DNA of 64,000 bases from Methylocystis rosea SV97 (GTDB taxonomy: Bacteria; Pseudomonadota; Alphaproteobacteria; Rhizobiales; Beijerinckiaceae): positions 1,298,146 through 1,362,145 of the forward strand of contig NZ_KB889963.1 in the NCBI RefSeq assembly GCF_000372845.1, written 5' to 3'. Numbering within the stretch: position 1 is the first letter of the stretch; the number at the start of each line of letters is the position of its first letter. Below, piece after piece: positions 36,050 to 44,977 of this stretch. The position numbers and the translations under genes were made by a program. The notes beneath the pieces are model-generated. The model was not told the DNA's origin. It saw nothing but the letters and a program-made list of their open reading frames with translations, and searched no databases.

Positions 36050-37075
36050 TTAGGAAACCGCCCGCTCGTCCTGCAAACGGCTTGCCGGGGTCCATTGGTA
36101 GACCTCGTAACCGTCCACCACCTTGCCGGCGTCGTTGAAGCCTCCGCGCTGCTGCACCGGCTCGATGATCTGCTTCGCGCAGGCGATGGTGCCTGGCAGC
36201 GCATATTTCTGCATATGGCCGGCGATATCGATGACGCGGTCGCTCATTTCCTCCATCGGCGTGTGCTCGTCGTAATAAACGTGCCCGGCGTTGATGCCGC
36301 ACCGAACGGTGAAATTCGACTTGATCATCTTCACATTGGCGTTGAACGCGTCGAGACCGCTGATCACTTCCTTGGCGGCTTTCAGCGCTGCGTCGATCGA
36401 GGGAAAGCAGGCCATGACGCCGTCGGGCGTCCACGCCGCCTTCAGCGAACCGTTGCTGCGGAGCTTGCTGTCGACGAGGTCCTTGTATTCACGAAAATCG
36501 TGCTCGATAAATGTCTTGTCCTCGCCGAGCTTCATCTTGGTCGAGTCGACGACGTCGATGGAAAGAAAGGCGAGGTCGCGGCCCATCGACTCCAACTGAC
36601 GTTTGGCGTCGCCCATGACCTTGAGCAACTCCGCGCGGCTCTTGGGGTTGCGCGCATCCATCGTCTTCATTTTTTCCTTGACCGGCGCAAGCACCCGCGC
36701 GTCGGCCGGCGCCGCGGACTGCAGCGCCTCGAAGTCACGCTGCACCGTCGAGCGGTAGATCGTGGTCGTAATCTTGCGCCGCAAGCTGTCGACCCACATG
36801 CGCCCGAAGAGAAGTCCGCCAACGATAAACCAACGCACCAGCTCATAGCCCTTGAAGTTGGTCGGGATGAGCGACTTGACCCGCCGGATCATCCGCGCGT
36901 CGAAGACTTCGACATATTCAATCCAGCGGTATGAACCCGCATGCTTGAAATAAGGCGTGACGAGCGGGAGCAGGACGAGCGCAAGCGCGATGAGCAGGGC
37001 GACGTTCAGCAGCCCGAGTAAGACTCTGGCCAGCCTCAGAGGGAGCGGAGATCCGGGATTGCGCGAATGATCCAT
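36050..37075 (-). CDS. membrane-bound class III nucleotidyl cyclase-like protein
   Basis: A 341-residue protein with two N-terminal hydrophobic helices (about residues 15-45 and 80-95), a linker helix, and a C-terminal cyclase domain starting LAFLSIDVVDSTKMKL. Both metal-binding Asp positions appear present (SIDVVDST and TPDGVMACF). The later block reads RVIDIAGHMQKYALPG where active enzymes carry VN-x-AAR: by eye the transition-state Asn and Arg are replaced by Asp and His. It may be a sensor, a cyclase with altered chemistry or an inactive relative. It lies close to the nfr genes but is separated by the lectin-like gene. Confidence 0.8.
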   Translation of the reverse strand: MDHSRNPGSPLPLRLARVLLGLLNVALLIALALVLLPLVTPYFKHAGSYRWIEYVEVFDARMIRRVKSLIPTNFKGYELVRWFIVGGLLFGRMWVDSLRRKITTTIYRSTVQRDFEALQSAAPADARVLAPVKEKMKTMDARNPKSRAELLKVMGDAKRQLESMGRDLAFLSIDVVDSTKMKLGEDKTFIEHDFREYKDLVDSKLRSNGSLKAAWTPDGVMACFPSIDAALKAAKEVISGLDAFNANVKMIKSNFTVRCGINAGHVYYDEHTPMEEMSDRVIDIAGHMQKYALPGTIACAKQIIEPVQQRGGFNDAGKVVDGYEVYQWTPASRLQDERAVS

Positions 37076-37421
37076 GAGCTTCTTTCAATCCGAGCTGGTG
37101 GGCGCCGATCGCCGCCGTTATCGCACGCGCAAATTGGTCCGCGCAATTCTGGACCGATCTTCGACACGCAACCGACGCAAGTGCCGAAGTTCCTTGGCCA
37201 TTTGCCGCAGGGCGCGCCTGACGCGATTTAAAATTTCGGCGCAGATCTACGGGGAGCGCCATCCGCTGCGCTTGCGCTGCATCGCTCGGGTCGAGCTCGA
37301 CCCCTATCAATTTTTTAATCTCAGGATAGTAGAGAACGCCCCGAGCCCGGATGCACGCGCGGAGCGTTTTTCTCTTATTGAGGGAGTCCTTTATTGAGGG
37401 ACTCCTTGGTCGAGAGAATCC
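37076..37421. other. gene-free region with a 16-base tandem repeat
   Basis: No reading frame here has a ribosome site and plausible protein. Near the right end TTATTGAGGGAGTCCT (37375-37390) is followed directly by TTATTGAGGGACTCCT (37391-37406). GGAGTCC and GGACTCC within them can also pair as a seven-base stem. Confidence 0.45.
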
Positions 37422-37760
37422 CTACTTGGATTGGTGAAGATCTTTCGCATGAAGCGAGTCCAAGAGATCATTGCCCTTTAGGGTAGAGACCCGCGCGGCC
37501 GTACCGTCTTCGTTGCATTTCCCGCTCGTGTTTTTCGAGCCAGTGCATTGGCGGCTCCCGTCGGCGGGGCATTCGAAGACGACGTCGTTTGTGCATCCGA
37601 CCAAAGAATTGCCTTTGATGCCATAATTGCAGGTTTGCCCTGCGCCGTGCATCCGATCGCACGCCGAGATGACGGCGCCAACCGGCGCCGCAATCGCAGC
37701 CGAGACAGTCACAGAAAAAATAAGCGAGAGCGCACATGTTCGGGGAAAGGTCGTCCTCAT
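37422..37760 (-). CDS. small secreted Cys-rich protein, hypothetical
   Basis: A 112-residue exported protein. The signal peptide ends near AAIAAPVG (about residue 28). The mature part holds six Cys (ACDRMHGAGQTCNYG, VGCTND, FECPADG, RQCTGS, KCNED), suggesting three disulfides in about 55 residues, then an unstructured tail. GGAG lies eight bases before the ATG at 37760. It resembles small Cys-knot-like secreted proteins in general, but I do not recognise a family. Confidence 0.65.
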   Translation of the reverse strand: MRTTFPRTCALSLIFSVTVSAAIAAPVGAVISACDRMHGAGQTCNYGIKGNSLVGCTNDVVFECPADGSRQCTGSKNTSGKCNEDGTAARVSTLKGNDLLDSLHAKDLHQSK

Positions 37761-38160
37761 GGCAAATCTCCAAAATTGCTGTTTTGGCGTCGCCCTCCCT
37801 AAGCCCCTTGAAATTGTAGAGCCCAATTCACGGCAAGGAAGATCGCGAGAGAGGTTACTTTTCCGGGCTCTGCTCATTCTTTCCGAGCAGAGCCCTAGCG
37901 ATCGCTGCGCGCCGGCTTTGACGTCGGCGCCGGATGGCGGGGTTGACGAGCCCGCGCCGGCTCGGGTCAGCGCCAAAACAGTCATATGCGAGCGCGGCCG
38001 CGAATGGCCCCGCGCAGCGATCAGTCGCGCGCCATTGCAAATGGCCGCTTGCAACGCCAACTGACCGGCTCATAAACTTGACCGTCAGAGTAGCCACGCC
38101 CAAATGCTCGCCGTCTTATCTTTGACGACCGACAACGCGTCTGATGGCAAGAGGATCACT
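37761..38160. other. gene-free divergent region with a strong hairpin
   Basis: GGGCTCTGCTC (37865-37875) and GAGCAGAGCCC (37885-37895) form a perfect eleven-base-pair stem with a nine-base loop. It lies about 105 bases upstream of the Cys-rich protein gene and 265 bases upstream of the permease gene. Neither side has the T run of a terminator. No gene was seen in this region. Confidence 0.5.
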
Positions 38161-39207
38161 ATGGAAAAAAGTCGCATCACGAACGTGACTTCCGTTGCCG
38201 TGATCCTCTTTATCGTCCTCGCCGCCTGCAAGCTCGGGCAGGCGGTCCTTGAGCCCGTGGCCTTTGCCGTCTTCATCATCGCGATTGCCTGGCCCCTGCA
38301 GAAGGCCATACAGGCGAGATTGGGGAAGACCATCGCTTTGAGCGTGACGGTCGCGATGACGGCCGCCGTGATCCTGGCGCTCTTTTCTCTGATCGCTTGG
38401 GGCGGCCATGAGGTGCTGGAATGGGTCAGACAGAATCTCGACCGCATTCAGGAAACGGCGATGACATCGACATCGTGGCTCGAAGAGCATGACATTTTTG
38501 TCTTCACGCTCTTTGCGGAACATTTCAACACCGCGTCGCTTATCAGACTTCTTCACATACTTGCCGTGAGAGTGAACACAGTTCTCGCCTTCGCGGTCAT
38601 CGTGCTCGTCTATGTGATTTTGGGACTAGCGGAAACCGATGCCTTTCAGTCCCGAATTGCAGCGCTGGAAAATCAGGAGACAAGCCGGCGCCTGCTTGAA
38701 AGCGGCAGGAAGATCGGCGAAAAATTTCGCACCTATATGTTCGTTCGGACGATCGCCAGCATCGCGACAGGTCTTGCGGTATGGGGATTTGCTCAATTCA
38801 TGAATCTGGAAATGGCCGGCGCATGGGGCGTGCTGGCCTTTGCGCTAAACTACCTGCCCTACATCGGCTCCTTCATCGTCACGGCGCTTCTGCCGCTTTT
38901 CGCCTTCGTTCAGTTCGGAACCTTTGAAGCGCCCTTGCTCGTTTTTTTGGGCGTGTCGGTCATCCAGTTCATCATCGGGAGCTATCTGGAGCCGGTGTTT
39001 TCGGGATCGGCTCTCTCGATCTCGCCTCCGATCGTCCTCTTTTCAATTGTTCTGTGGACTTTCCTGTGGGGCGCGCTTGGAGCGTTTCTCGGCGTCCCGC
39101 TTTCGATCGCAGCTCTGACGATCTGCGAACAATTCCCCTCGACCCGATGGGTGGCGGAGATTTTGTCGGGCGGGCGGCGCGGGGGTTCGACCCGGCAAAC
39201 GGCGTGA
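38161..39207 (+). CDS. AI-2E/PerM-family permease (first copy)
   Basis: A 348-residue polytopic protein of the AI-2E exporter/PerM superfamily. Hydrophobic helices flank a long soluble loop (roughly residues 85-150), and the family block NYLPYIGSFIVTALLP, then YLEPVFSGSALSISPPIVLFS and GALGAFLGVPLSIA, is intact. Members export autoinducer-2 or act as Na+(Li+)/H+ antiporters, so the substrate is unknown. AAGAGG lies six bases before the ATG at 38161; an in-frame ATG at 38104 is less well supported. A second family member lies at 44978-46012. Confidence 0.88.
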   Translation: MEKSRITNVTSVAVILFIVLAACKLGQAVLEPVAFAVFIIAIAWPLQKAIQARLGKTIALSVTVAMTAAVILALFSLIAWGGHEVLEWVRQNLDRIQETAMTSTSWLEEHDIFVFTLFAEHFNTASLIRLLHILAVRVNTVLAFAVIVLVYVILGLAETDAFQSRIAALENQETSRRLLESGRKIGEKFRTYMFVRTIASIATGLAVWGFAQFMNLEMAGAWGVLAFALNYLPYIGSFIVTALLPLFAFVQFGTFEAPLLVFLGVSVIQFIIGSYLEPVFSGSALSISPPIVLFSIVLWTFLWGALGAFLGVPLSIAALTICEQFPSTRWVAEILSGGRRGGSTRQTA

Positions 39208-39357
39208 GCCGCACGGGGGCTTTGGCGCTTCGCTTGAAACGTCTCTTCCCGCCGCGTTGACCCGCGCTGGAGGATTCGGCCGCGCGCGCCTGGAACGAGA
39301 TGGCTGCCGCGGCCGAATTCGGATAAGATAAAATGAATTCGCGCTAAGAGGCGTCAG

Positions 39358-39687
39358 ATGCTTTGGCTGATCCGATTCATGGGCTTGCTTTCCCAAGCGA
39401 TTTTCTTAGAGTTTTTGCATATCTTCGGTTTGATCGTATTTTTGCTCGCCATATTGCTGGGCTATTTCAGGGCTCCGTGGTGGATCGCGCCCATGCTCGC
39501 CGTGGCTTGCGGGCTGTTCGCGAACAGGTTCATCGATCTAAACTACCTGACGGATGTATTCCGCAGAGTGGCCTCTTCAAACGACCGCTGGGCCTTCGTG
39601 ATCGTCGTCTATTTGGCGATCACGATCGGCGGCTATCTCATCGGACTGCTGGGGCGTCTTTTCCTGCGGCGTGTGAGGCGGTCCTAG
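39358..39687 (+). CDS. small three-helix membrane protein, hypothetical
   Basis: A 109-residue protein with hydrophobic segments around residues 8-35, 40-53 and 78-101 and a basic C-terminus (FLRRVRRS). It follows the first PerM-type permease after a 150-base gap on the same strand. No family is recognised. Confidence 0.65.
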   Translation: MLWLIRFMGLLSQAIFLEFLHIFGLIVFLLAILLGYFRAPWWIAPMLAVACGLFANRFIDLNYLTDVFRRVASSNDRWAFVIVVYLAITIGGYLIGLLGRLFLRRVRRS

Positions 39688-39759
39688 GATTACGCTTGAC
39701 GAGGTTCGCGGCCGGGTTGGCTCGTCGCTTCTTGACGATGTCGAACGGACCCCGCCGCA

Positions 39760-41364
39760 TCAACGATGCGAGCGCTTTTTTGCGGGCCGGTCGCCACTTG
39801 GCGCCGCAGGAGTGTCGGGCGCTGCGCTGGGGAGGCGACGCGGCGGCGGGGCGGCCTGAGGCGGCGGTTGGACGGGCGCTCCGCCTTGCTCGGTTCCGTC
39901 GCCGTCTGGCCGGGCCGGAAGATGCTCCTCGATGCGCTGCGCCATATAGGAAAAGAATGGGTTCGACGACATGCGCAGGAGCGCGTCCAGACTGACGATC
40001 AGCGTCCCGCGCTCGCCGCGCGGCGCCAGCGAACCCAAGTGAACGCCAAAATTCTCGGTTTCATCCGGCGTCAGGCCATAAAGAGAGTCGCTGAGCGGGA
40101 AGGGCAATGCGACATGCGAGAGCGAATACACGCCTTTCGGATACTGTAGCCCCAGCGCTTGGATCCGCTCGGCCGTTGCGCCGGCCTCAACGACGCGTTC
40201 GACCGCGTCCTCAGTGCCCTCGCCGGCGTTCGTCACAACCGTTAGACGGTAATCCCTGACGCGAGGCGGCACGATGCGGGAGAGCGCGGACTCTGCGGAG
40301 GCGCGCAGCAGCGGACCGAATTTGACGTTGCGATTGAGGTCGAACAGGACGAGTTCGCTGCCGTTCGCCGGCAGATGATCGTAAAGCCCGGAAAGCACGG
40401 CCTGCGTGCTGACAGTGAAATCCATGACCGATTGGAACGTCAGAACTGGCGGCAGCGCGGTCAATCGACCCTCTCGACGCGCCCGCGACATCTGCGTTCC
40501 AAGCGCATCCGTCAGCAGATAGGATTGGCGGGCGCCATTCACGGGAAAGGAATTATATTTAAATGGATTGAACTCTGGCAGCACGCTGAGCCAAGCCGCC
40601 TTGGCGAAGGCGGGCAACATCGCCGGCAGTCCAGCCAGACCGGCAAAACGCGCGAACCTCGTAATTCCGACCATCGGCGAAATCAGGATCAGACGGTCGA
40701 CCCGAGAAAGACGCTTATCCTCGATCGCGTCGAGCGTATATTTCACCGCGAGCGATCCGCCGTTTGAGAACCCGACGACCTGCAGAGGCGCCGGCTCAGG
40801 CGCGCGCCGCCGCGCCTCTCTCACGGCAAGACGCGTCGCGGCCAGCCATGTCTCCCACTCCACTTTGGTCAAAGCCGCGGGCACTGTGCCATGCGCGGGC
40901 AGCCTGATCGCGACCACCGCGAAGCCGCGATCACGGTAGCGGGATGCAATATGGCGCAAACTATATGGCGAGTCCGTCAATCCATGCAGGAGAACGACGG
41001 CGCCGATTGGCGGTCCTGCGGGTTCGAGCAGATAAGACCGGTTCCAATCCCGCGCAAAATGTCCCGGGTAGACCGGACTGCCGTCGAAATAGCGATTGAA
41101 GGGAACCTGTTCCTCTGGCGTCAACTGCTGGCTGACGTTGGTGCGCAGGGAAGCGAATATTTTCCCCTCCGCCTCGAGATAGGCCTCCCAATCGGCGGCG
41201 TCGATTTCTGTCTTGCTCAACTCTTGCGGCACGTAAGTGTGCCAGACATCAAGCGGCAGTCCGCGCTGAGAGTTGTATATTCGCACCGCGAAAAACGTAA
41301 CGACGAAAAGGCTCAGCAACGCCAAAAACCATTTGGCCATTTTCAGCGCCATGCCCAGCATCAT
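39760..41364 (-). CDS. membrane-anchored alpha/beta hydrolase
   Basis: A 534-residue protein with one N-terminal anchor helix (MAKWFLALLSLFVVTFFAV) and an alpha/beta-hydrolase fold. It has the oxyanion block VVLLHGLTDSPYSLRH, the nucleophile elbow VVGFSNGGSLAV, and a late YSLSHVALPFP that may supply the His. The C-terminal 60 residues are Pro- and Arg-rich, probably disordered. The size exceeds a simple esterase, leaving room for a large cap domain (about residues 250-360). The substrate is unknown, perhaps a lipid or ester at the inner membrane. Confidence 0.8.
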   Translation of the reverse strand: MMLGMALKMAKWFLALLSLFVVTFFAVRIYNSQRGLPLDVWHTYVPQELSKTEIDAADWEAYLEAEGKIFASLRTNVSQQLTPEEQVPFNRYFDGSPVYPGHFARDWNRSYLLEPAGPPIGAVVLLHGLTDSPYSLRHIASRYRDRGFAVVAIRLPAHGTVPAALTKVEWETWLAATRLAVREARRRAPEPAPLQVVGFSNGGSLAVKYTLDAIEDKRLSRVDRLILISPMVGITRFARFAGLAGLPAMLPAFAKAAWLSVLPEFNPFKYNSFPVNGARQSYLLTDALGTQMSRARREGRLTALPPVLTFQSVMDFTVSTQAVLSGLYDHLPANGSELVLFDLNRNVKFGPLLRASAESALSRIVPPRVRDYRLTVVTNAGEGTEDAVERVVEAGATAERIQALGLQYPKGVYSLSHVALPFPLSDSLYGLTPDETENFGVHLGSLAPRGERGTLIVSLDALLRMSSNPFFSYMAQRIEEHLPARPDGDGTEQGGAPVQPPPQAAPPPRRLPSAAPDTPAAPSGDRPAKKRSHR

Positions 41365-41740
41365 GCATCCCCGTTATGCTTCGACCGGCACACTGTAAAT
41401 CTGTTAACTGACATCCGCATCAAAACGCCGCCCCTGCAGGTGAGCCGAGCATCTAGAGCGACTAGATGAAGAAGCGACGTTAATGCGCCGCGCCCGACAT
41501 GCGGTTTCTCCCGCAAACAGCGGCAAGCGCAGTTTTCACGATCGCGCAGACTTATACAATCGACTCCACGCAAAAGCTGCTTGCCCAATCGAGGCTTCGC
41601 ACACAGACTATAATTTATTTCGGACCCAAACCCAGCGGATAAATCGATCGGACGATTTGGACACGAATGAAGCGCAGGGCCGTTTTGGTTGGACTCCGGC
41701 CTGCTCGGTCTGACTGACGCAAAGGTGGAGGCCAGCGGAT
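41365..41740. other. gene-free divergent promoter region
   Basis: The 376 bases between the hydrolase and the patatin gene, which diverge, contain no supportable reading frame, RNA gene or repeat. Confidence 0.4.
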
Positions 41741-42760
41741 ATGACGCGCGATGTGATTCTCGTGGATCTCGCCTTGCAGGGCGGCGGCGCGCATGGCGCC
41801 TATACGTGGGGCGTTCTCGACCGTCTGCTGGAGGAACCCTGGCTCCAGATTGAGGGCATTTCGGGCACGTCAGCTGGAGCTATGAATGCGGCGGCGCTCA
41901 TCAGCGGCCATGTTGATGGCGGGGCGGACGGCGCGCGCGCGGCGCTCGAACTTTTCTGGCGGCGTGTTTCGCAGGCGGCGCGACTCAGTCCATTGCAGCG
42001 CAATCTTGTCGACGTCCTGATGGGGCGCTGGACGCTGGATGCTTCCCCTATCTTTGTCGCGACCGACATCATGTCGCGCCTATTTTCGCCCTATGACCTC
42101 AATCCGAAGGGCGTCAATCCGCTGCGGGAGATTCTCGCCGAAACCGTCGATTTCGAGCGGCTTTCGCGTGCGCGGATAAAGCTTTTCGTCACCGCGACAA
42201 GCGTCTCGAGCGGCCGCGGCCGCGTCTTTAGAAACGCGGATGTAACGCCGGACGCGCTTCTGGCGTCGGCGTGCCTGCCAACTATGTTTCAGGCCGTCGA
42301 GATTGACGGGGAAGCCTATTGGGACGGCGGCTATTCGGGCAATCCAACGATCACGCCGCTGGTTCGCGAATGTGAATCGATGGACACAATCCTTGTCCAG
42401 ATCAATCCTATCGAACGCAAGGGCACGCCGCGGTCGGCGACGGAGATACTGAATCGCCTCAACGAGGTGTCGTTCAACGCGGTTTTGCTCAAGGAGCTCC
42501 GCATGATCGCCTTGCTGCGCCGCGCCGCCAATCCCGGCGACAGAGAGGGCTCACGCTGGGCTGGCATGCGCATGCATCGGATCTCGAGCGAGATGATGAC
42601 GGAGCTGAGCGCGTCTTCGAAGCTTATCGCCGAATGGGATTTTCTTTGCATGCTGCGCGACGAAGGTCGCCGGTCGGCGCAAGATTTCCTTGATCGGCAT
42701 GAGCGCGACGTCGGCGCACGTTCGACTCTCGACCTTGATGAGTTATTGGAGCGGGTCTGA
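41741..42760 (+). CDS. patatin-like phospholipase
   Basis: A 339-residue serine lipase-type protein. The oxyanion hole GGGAHGAYTWG (residues 14-24), the nucleophile GTSAGAMNAAAL (about residue 43) and the Asp of the dyad in YWDGGYSGNP (about residue 190) are all present. It acts on acyl esters of membrane lipids or related substrates. No signal peptide or membrane segment is visible, so it is cytoplasmic or peripheral. GGTGGAGG precedes the start codon. In rhizobia relatives often lie near polyhydroxybutyrate genes, but none are seen here. Confidence 0.9.
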   Translation: MTRDVILVDLALQGGGAHGAYTWGVLDRLLEEPWLQIEGISGTSAGAMNAAALISGHVDGGADGARAALELFWRRVSQAARLSPLQRNLVDVLMGRWTLDASPIFVATDIMSRLFSPYDLNPKGVNPLREILAETVDFERLSRARIKLFVTATSVSSGRGRVFRNADVTPDALLASACLPTMFQAVEIDGEAYWDGGYSGNPTITPLVRECESMDTILVQINPIERKGTPRSATEILNRLNEVSFNAVLLKELRMIALLRRAANPGDREGSRWAGMRMHRISSEMMTELSASSKLIAEWDFLCMLRDEGRRSAQDFLDRHERDVGARSTLDLDELLERV

Positions 42761-42925
42761 CGCGATGCGCTTTGCTGGCGTCAGCAGGATCAGCCCTTTG
42801 GCGGCTCGTGCGCCAGAGGCGTCGGCGCGCCGCAAGGGAGGAGGCTACGGCGATCGATGTCGACGCTACGCTGGATCAGGCGATCCGCGACATGCGGCAA
42901 TCAGAAAAGTGCTTGTGCTGATATT

Positions 42926-42955
42926 AAAAAGGGGCCCGATCGGGCCCCTTTGTTT
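42926..42955. terminator. bidirectional Rho-independent terminator
   Basis: GGGGCCCGATCGGGCCCC is a perfect eighteen-base palindrome flanked by A residues on the left and T residues on the right. It can terminate the patatin gene on the plus strand; on the minus strand the T run is better and it serves the small secreted protein gene at 43038. Confidence 0.85.
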
Positions 42956-43037
42956 GTCCGTTTCGCCCGAAAGGCTTGGTTGGTTCCGACCGATGATCGA
43001 AATCAGCCGGCCGCTAATTCCCAGGCCAATGTATTTT

Positions 43038-43283
43038 CTATCGCCATTGGACGCATCGGCGTCGCGCGACTCCGTGCCGCGGATTCCATGTCCGGGTCCA
43101 TTTAATGCATTTACGTCCGGCAGGAGCGTGGAGCGTCGTCTTCTGTATGAAGGAAGAGGCCGACGCGCCATCGACGTTGAGATCTGCCGTCGTGGACAAA
43201 ACCGCCGCGCCCGAAGGGCTTGACGCGAATAAAACCGAAGCACAAGTAACCGCAAACAAATGCGTTTTCAGGTTCCGGCGCAT
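43038..43283 (-). CDS. small secreted basic protein, hypothetical
   Basis: An 81-residue protein with a signal peptide (LFAVTCASVLFASSPSGAA, cleavage near residue 27). The mature tail is very basic with two Cys: GRKCIKWTRTWNPRHGVARR followed by RCVQWR. The Cys-x-x-Trp-Thr block and the His-Gly resemble small secreted proteins seen in rhizobia, but no function is known. GGGGAG lies nine bases before the ATG. Transcription ends at the strong palindromic terminator. Confidence 0.6.
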   Translation of the reverse strand: MRRNLKTHLFAVTCASVLFASSPSGAAVLSTTADLNVDGASASSFIQKTTLHAPAGRKCIKWTRTWNPRHGVARRRCVQWR

Positions 43284-43693
43284 TGAGGAAACTCCCCTTT
43301 TTTTGAGTAACTTGCTTAGCCTTCAAGACTTTTGATACTTGTCGATACAACGGGGAAGTCAAGCTTCCTGTATGCAAACGCACTCTCTCGATCCTCGGCG
43401 CCGCCCTCGCGAACGGAGCGGCAAGACGAAGGACGCATGTCTTTTCAGATAATTGGCACAGTAACGCTCTGAGGCCGGTGCGCTTCGCGGCGCCGCATGC
43501 GTCGTTCATGTGGCGATTAGACGCGCAATCTCGTCGAGCGCTCTTTGAGGATCATGCGAGCCGTCGTGTCGTTATAAAAAATGCGGAAGGCGGCAGAGCG
43601 GCGTTGCGGCTCCAAAAAACGCTATCGCCTTCCCCCTCCGGCTACGAAATAATCATCCATGTTTTCACCAGTCAGAACCGCCGCAGCTATCAC
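43284..43693. other. gene-free region, probable divergent promoters
   Basis: The 410 bases before the HD-domain gene contain an open frame in phase with it from 43478, but no ribosome site supports that longer start. Nothing else was recognised. Confidence 0.35.
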
Positions 43694-44383
43694 ATGAACG
43701 CACCTCAGATCAGAAGTCGCTACTGGGTCCCACTTCAATCGAGCCACCAGGCTGGAGCCTGGGAGGTGCTTGACGCCGCTTATGGCGATTTCGGGCGCGC
43801 CTACCATAGTTGGCGCCATATCAGCGACCTCCTGCAAGCATTCGAAGAACTTGCCGCGCTCGCAGCGCGGCCCGAGCTAATCGCGACAGCTATTTTCTGG
43901 CACGACGTCGTCTATCGAACGCGCGGCGCAGGCGAATCCCGACGGGCGGATTTCTTGAACGTTCAAGATAGCGCTGAGCTGTTTCAAAGTTATACGCTTA
44001 TGAATTCAGCTGACGTCGAGGCTGTTCGCGAAATGATTATGGCGACGACCAATCACCTTGAAGCCAAGGCCAGCAAAGAACGTTATGCGGGGTTCTCGCG
44101 AGATCTGGACCTGTTCGTCGATCTAGACCTCAGTCCGCTTGCCCTGCCATGGGAGCAGTTCGCTGCAAATTTTCAAGACATACGCTTTGAATTCAGTTGG
44201 ATTCCCAAGGAGGTTTTTAACGCGGGGCAGGCGGCCTTTCTCAGGAATCTTCTGTCGCACGAGGACAAGCTATTCCGGCGACCGGAGACCATAGAAATGT
44301 GGCGGGCGGCGGCGTTGGCGAACATAAGACGTTGCCTGAAAAATCTCTCAATGGGCGATGTTGTCGTCCCTCAGCGTCGGTGA
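43694..44383 (+). CDS. HD-domain metal-dependent phosphohydrolase-like protein (COG4339 type)
   Basis: A 229-residue soluble protein. The HD-superfamily pattern is visible as YHSWRHISDLL (first His, residues about 40), AIFWHDVVYRTRG (the His-Asp pair, about residue 70), and later DLDLFVDLDLSPLAL with the final Asp. Relatives are annotated only as predicted metal-dependent hydrolases. I chose the ATG at 43694 because the homologous part begins RYWVPLQSSH; the frame is open further upstream without a ribosome site. Confidence 0.75.
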   Translation: MNAPQIRSRYWVPLQSSHQAGAWEVLDAAYGDFGRAYHSWRHISDLLQAFEELAALAARPELIATAIFWHDVVYRTRGAGESRRADFLNVQDSAELFQSYTLMNSADVEAVREMIMATTNHLEAKASKERYAGFSRDLDLFVDLDLSPLALPWEQFAANFQDIRFEFSWIPKEVFNAGQAAFLRNLLSHEDKLFRRPETIEMWRAAALANIRRCLKNLSMGDVVVPQRR

Positions 44384-44654
44384 CCTGATTTTCTGAGCCG
44401 GAGATCTGAGAGAAGCTGCTGCTGGGTGGGACAGCATCGGGCGCGGCCAAGGGACGCGCCACAACGCACCGTCAGATTACAGACCTCATCTTCGGCGACT
44501 GATCTGCAAAGCGGAGCTTTCGAATCTGCGCCGACCGAACGCGGCAGAGCGCACATCAAAAAGACATGTTCAGGGTGGCGTCCGCTTGACGGGTCTCGTG
44601 ATTCTGATCAGGATTGTAAATCTCAGAAGAATATTTTTGGGAGGAGGAAAAAAA

Positions 44655-44924
44655 ATGGATGTCGAGATTTCAGAAGACAGGAAACTGTCACGCCGCTCCT
44701 TCATCTTAGCGCTGTTTTCGGCGGCCGCTGTGATCCCGGCGGCGACGCTCGCGTCCTCCGATGCGGAGGCGCTGGAGTCAAACGAGCGGCAATTTACGAC
44801 CTTCCATCACCAGCCGCGTGTGTCACGGCCCCGAAGTTCAACGAGAGGGTCGCGCCGTCATAGGCGCGTCGCCCGCGTGCGACGCACGGGTCCCACGCAG
44901 ACAGCTCCCGAGGTTAAACAATAG
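44655..44924 (+). CDS. small secreted protein with twin-arginine-like signal
   Basis: An 89-residue protein starting MDVEISEDRKLSRRSFILAL, where SRRSFIL resembles a twin-arginine motif, followed by a hydrophobic core and a likely cleavage site after DAEA (residue about 39). The rest is Arg- and Ser-rich and basic. GGAGG sits eight bases before the ATG at 44655. It is convergent with the second PerM-type permease gene. Function unknown. Confidence 0.6.
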   Translation: MDVEISEDRKLSRRSFILALFSAAAVIPAATLASSDAEALESNERQFTTFHHQPRVSRPRSSTRGSRRHRRVARVRRTGPTQTAPEVKQ

Positions 44925-44977
44925 ATATCGGCTCAATGACGCGCGTCGCTTTGAATAAAGAGCGGCGCGCGCGACTC

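Noticed and set aside
37074-37397. 107-codon plus-strand frame beside the cyclase gene
   Set aside because: Arg-rich translation without ribosome site, overlapping the cyclase leader; judged non-coding.
42761-42925. Short frame after the patatin gene reading AIDVDATLDQAIRDM
   Set aside because: Protein-like for a few residues, but no start, ribosome site or homology can be named; probably chance.
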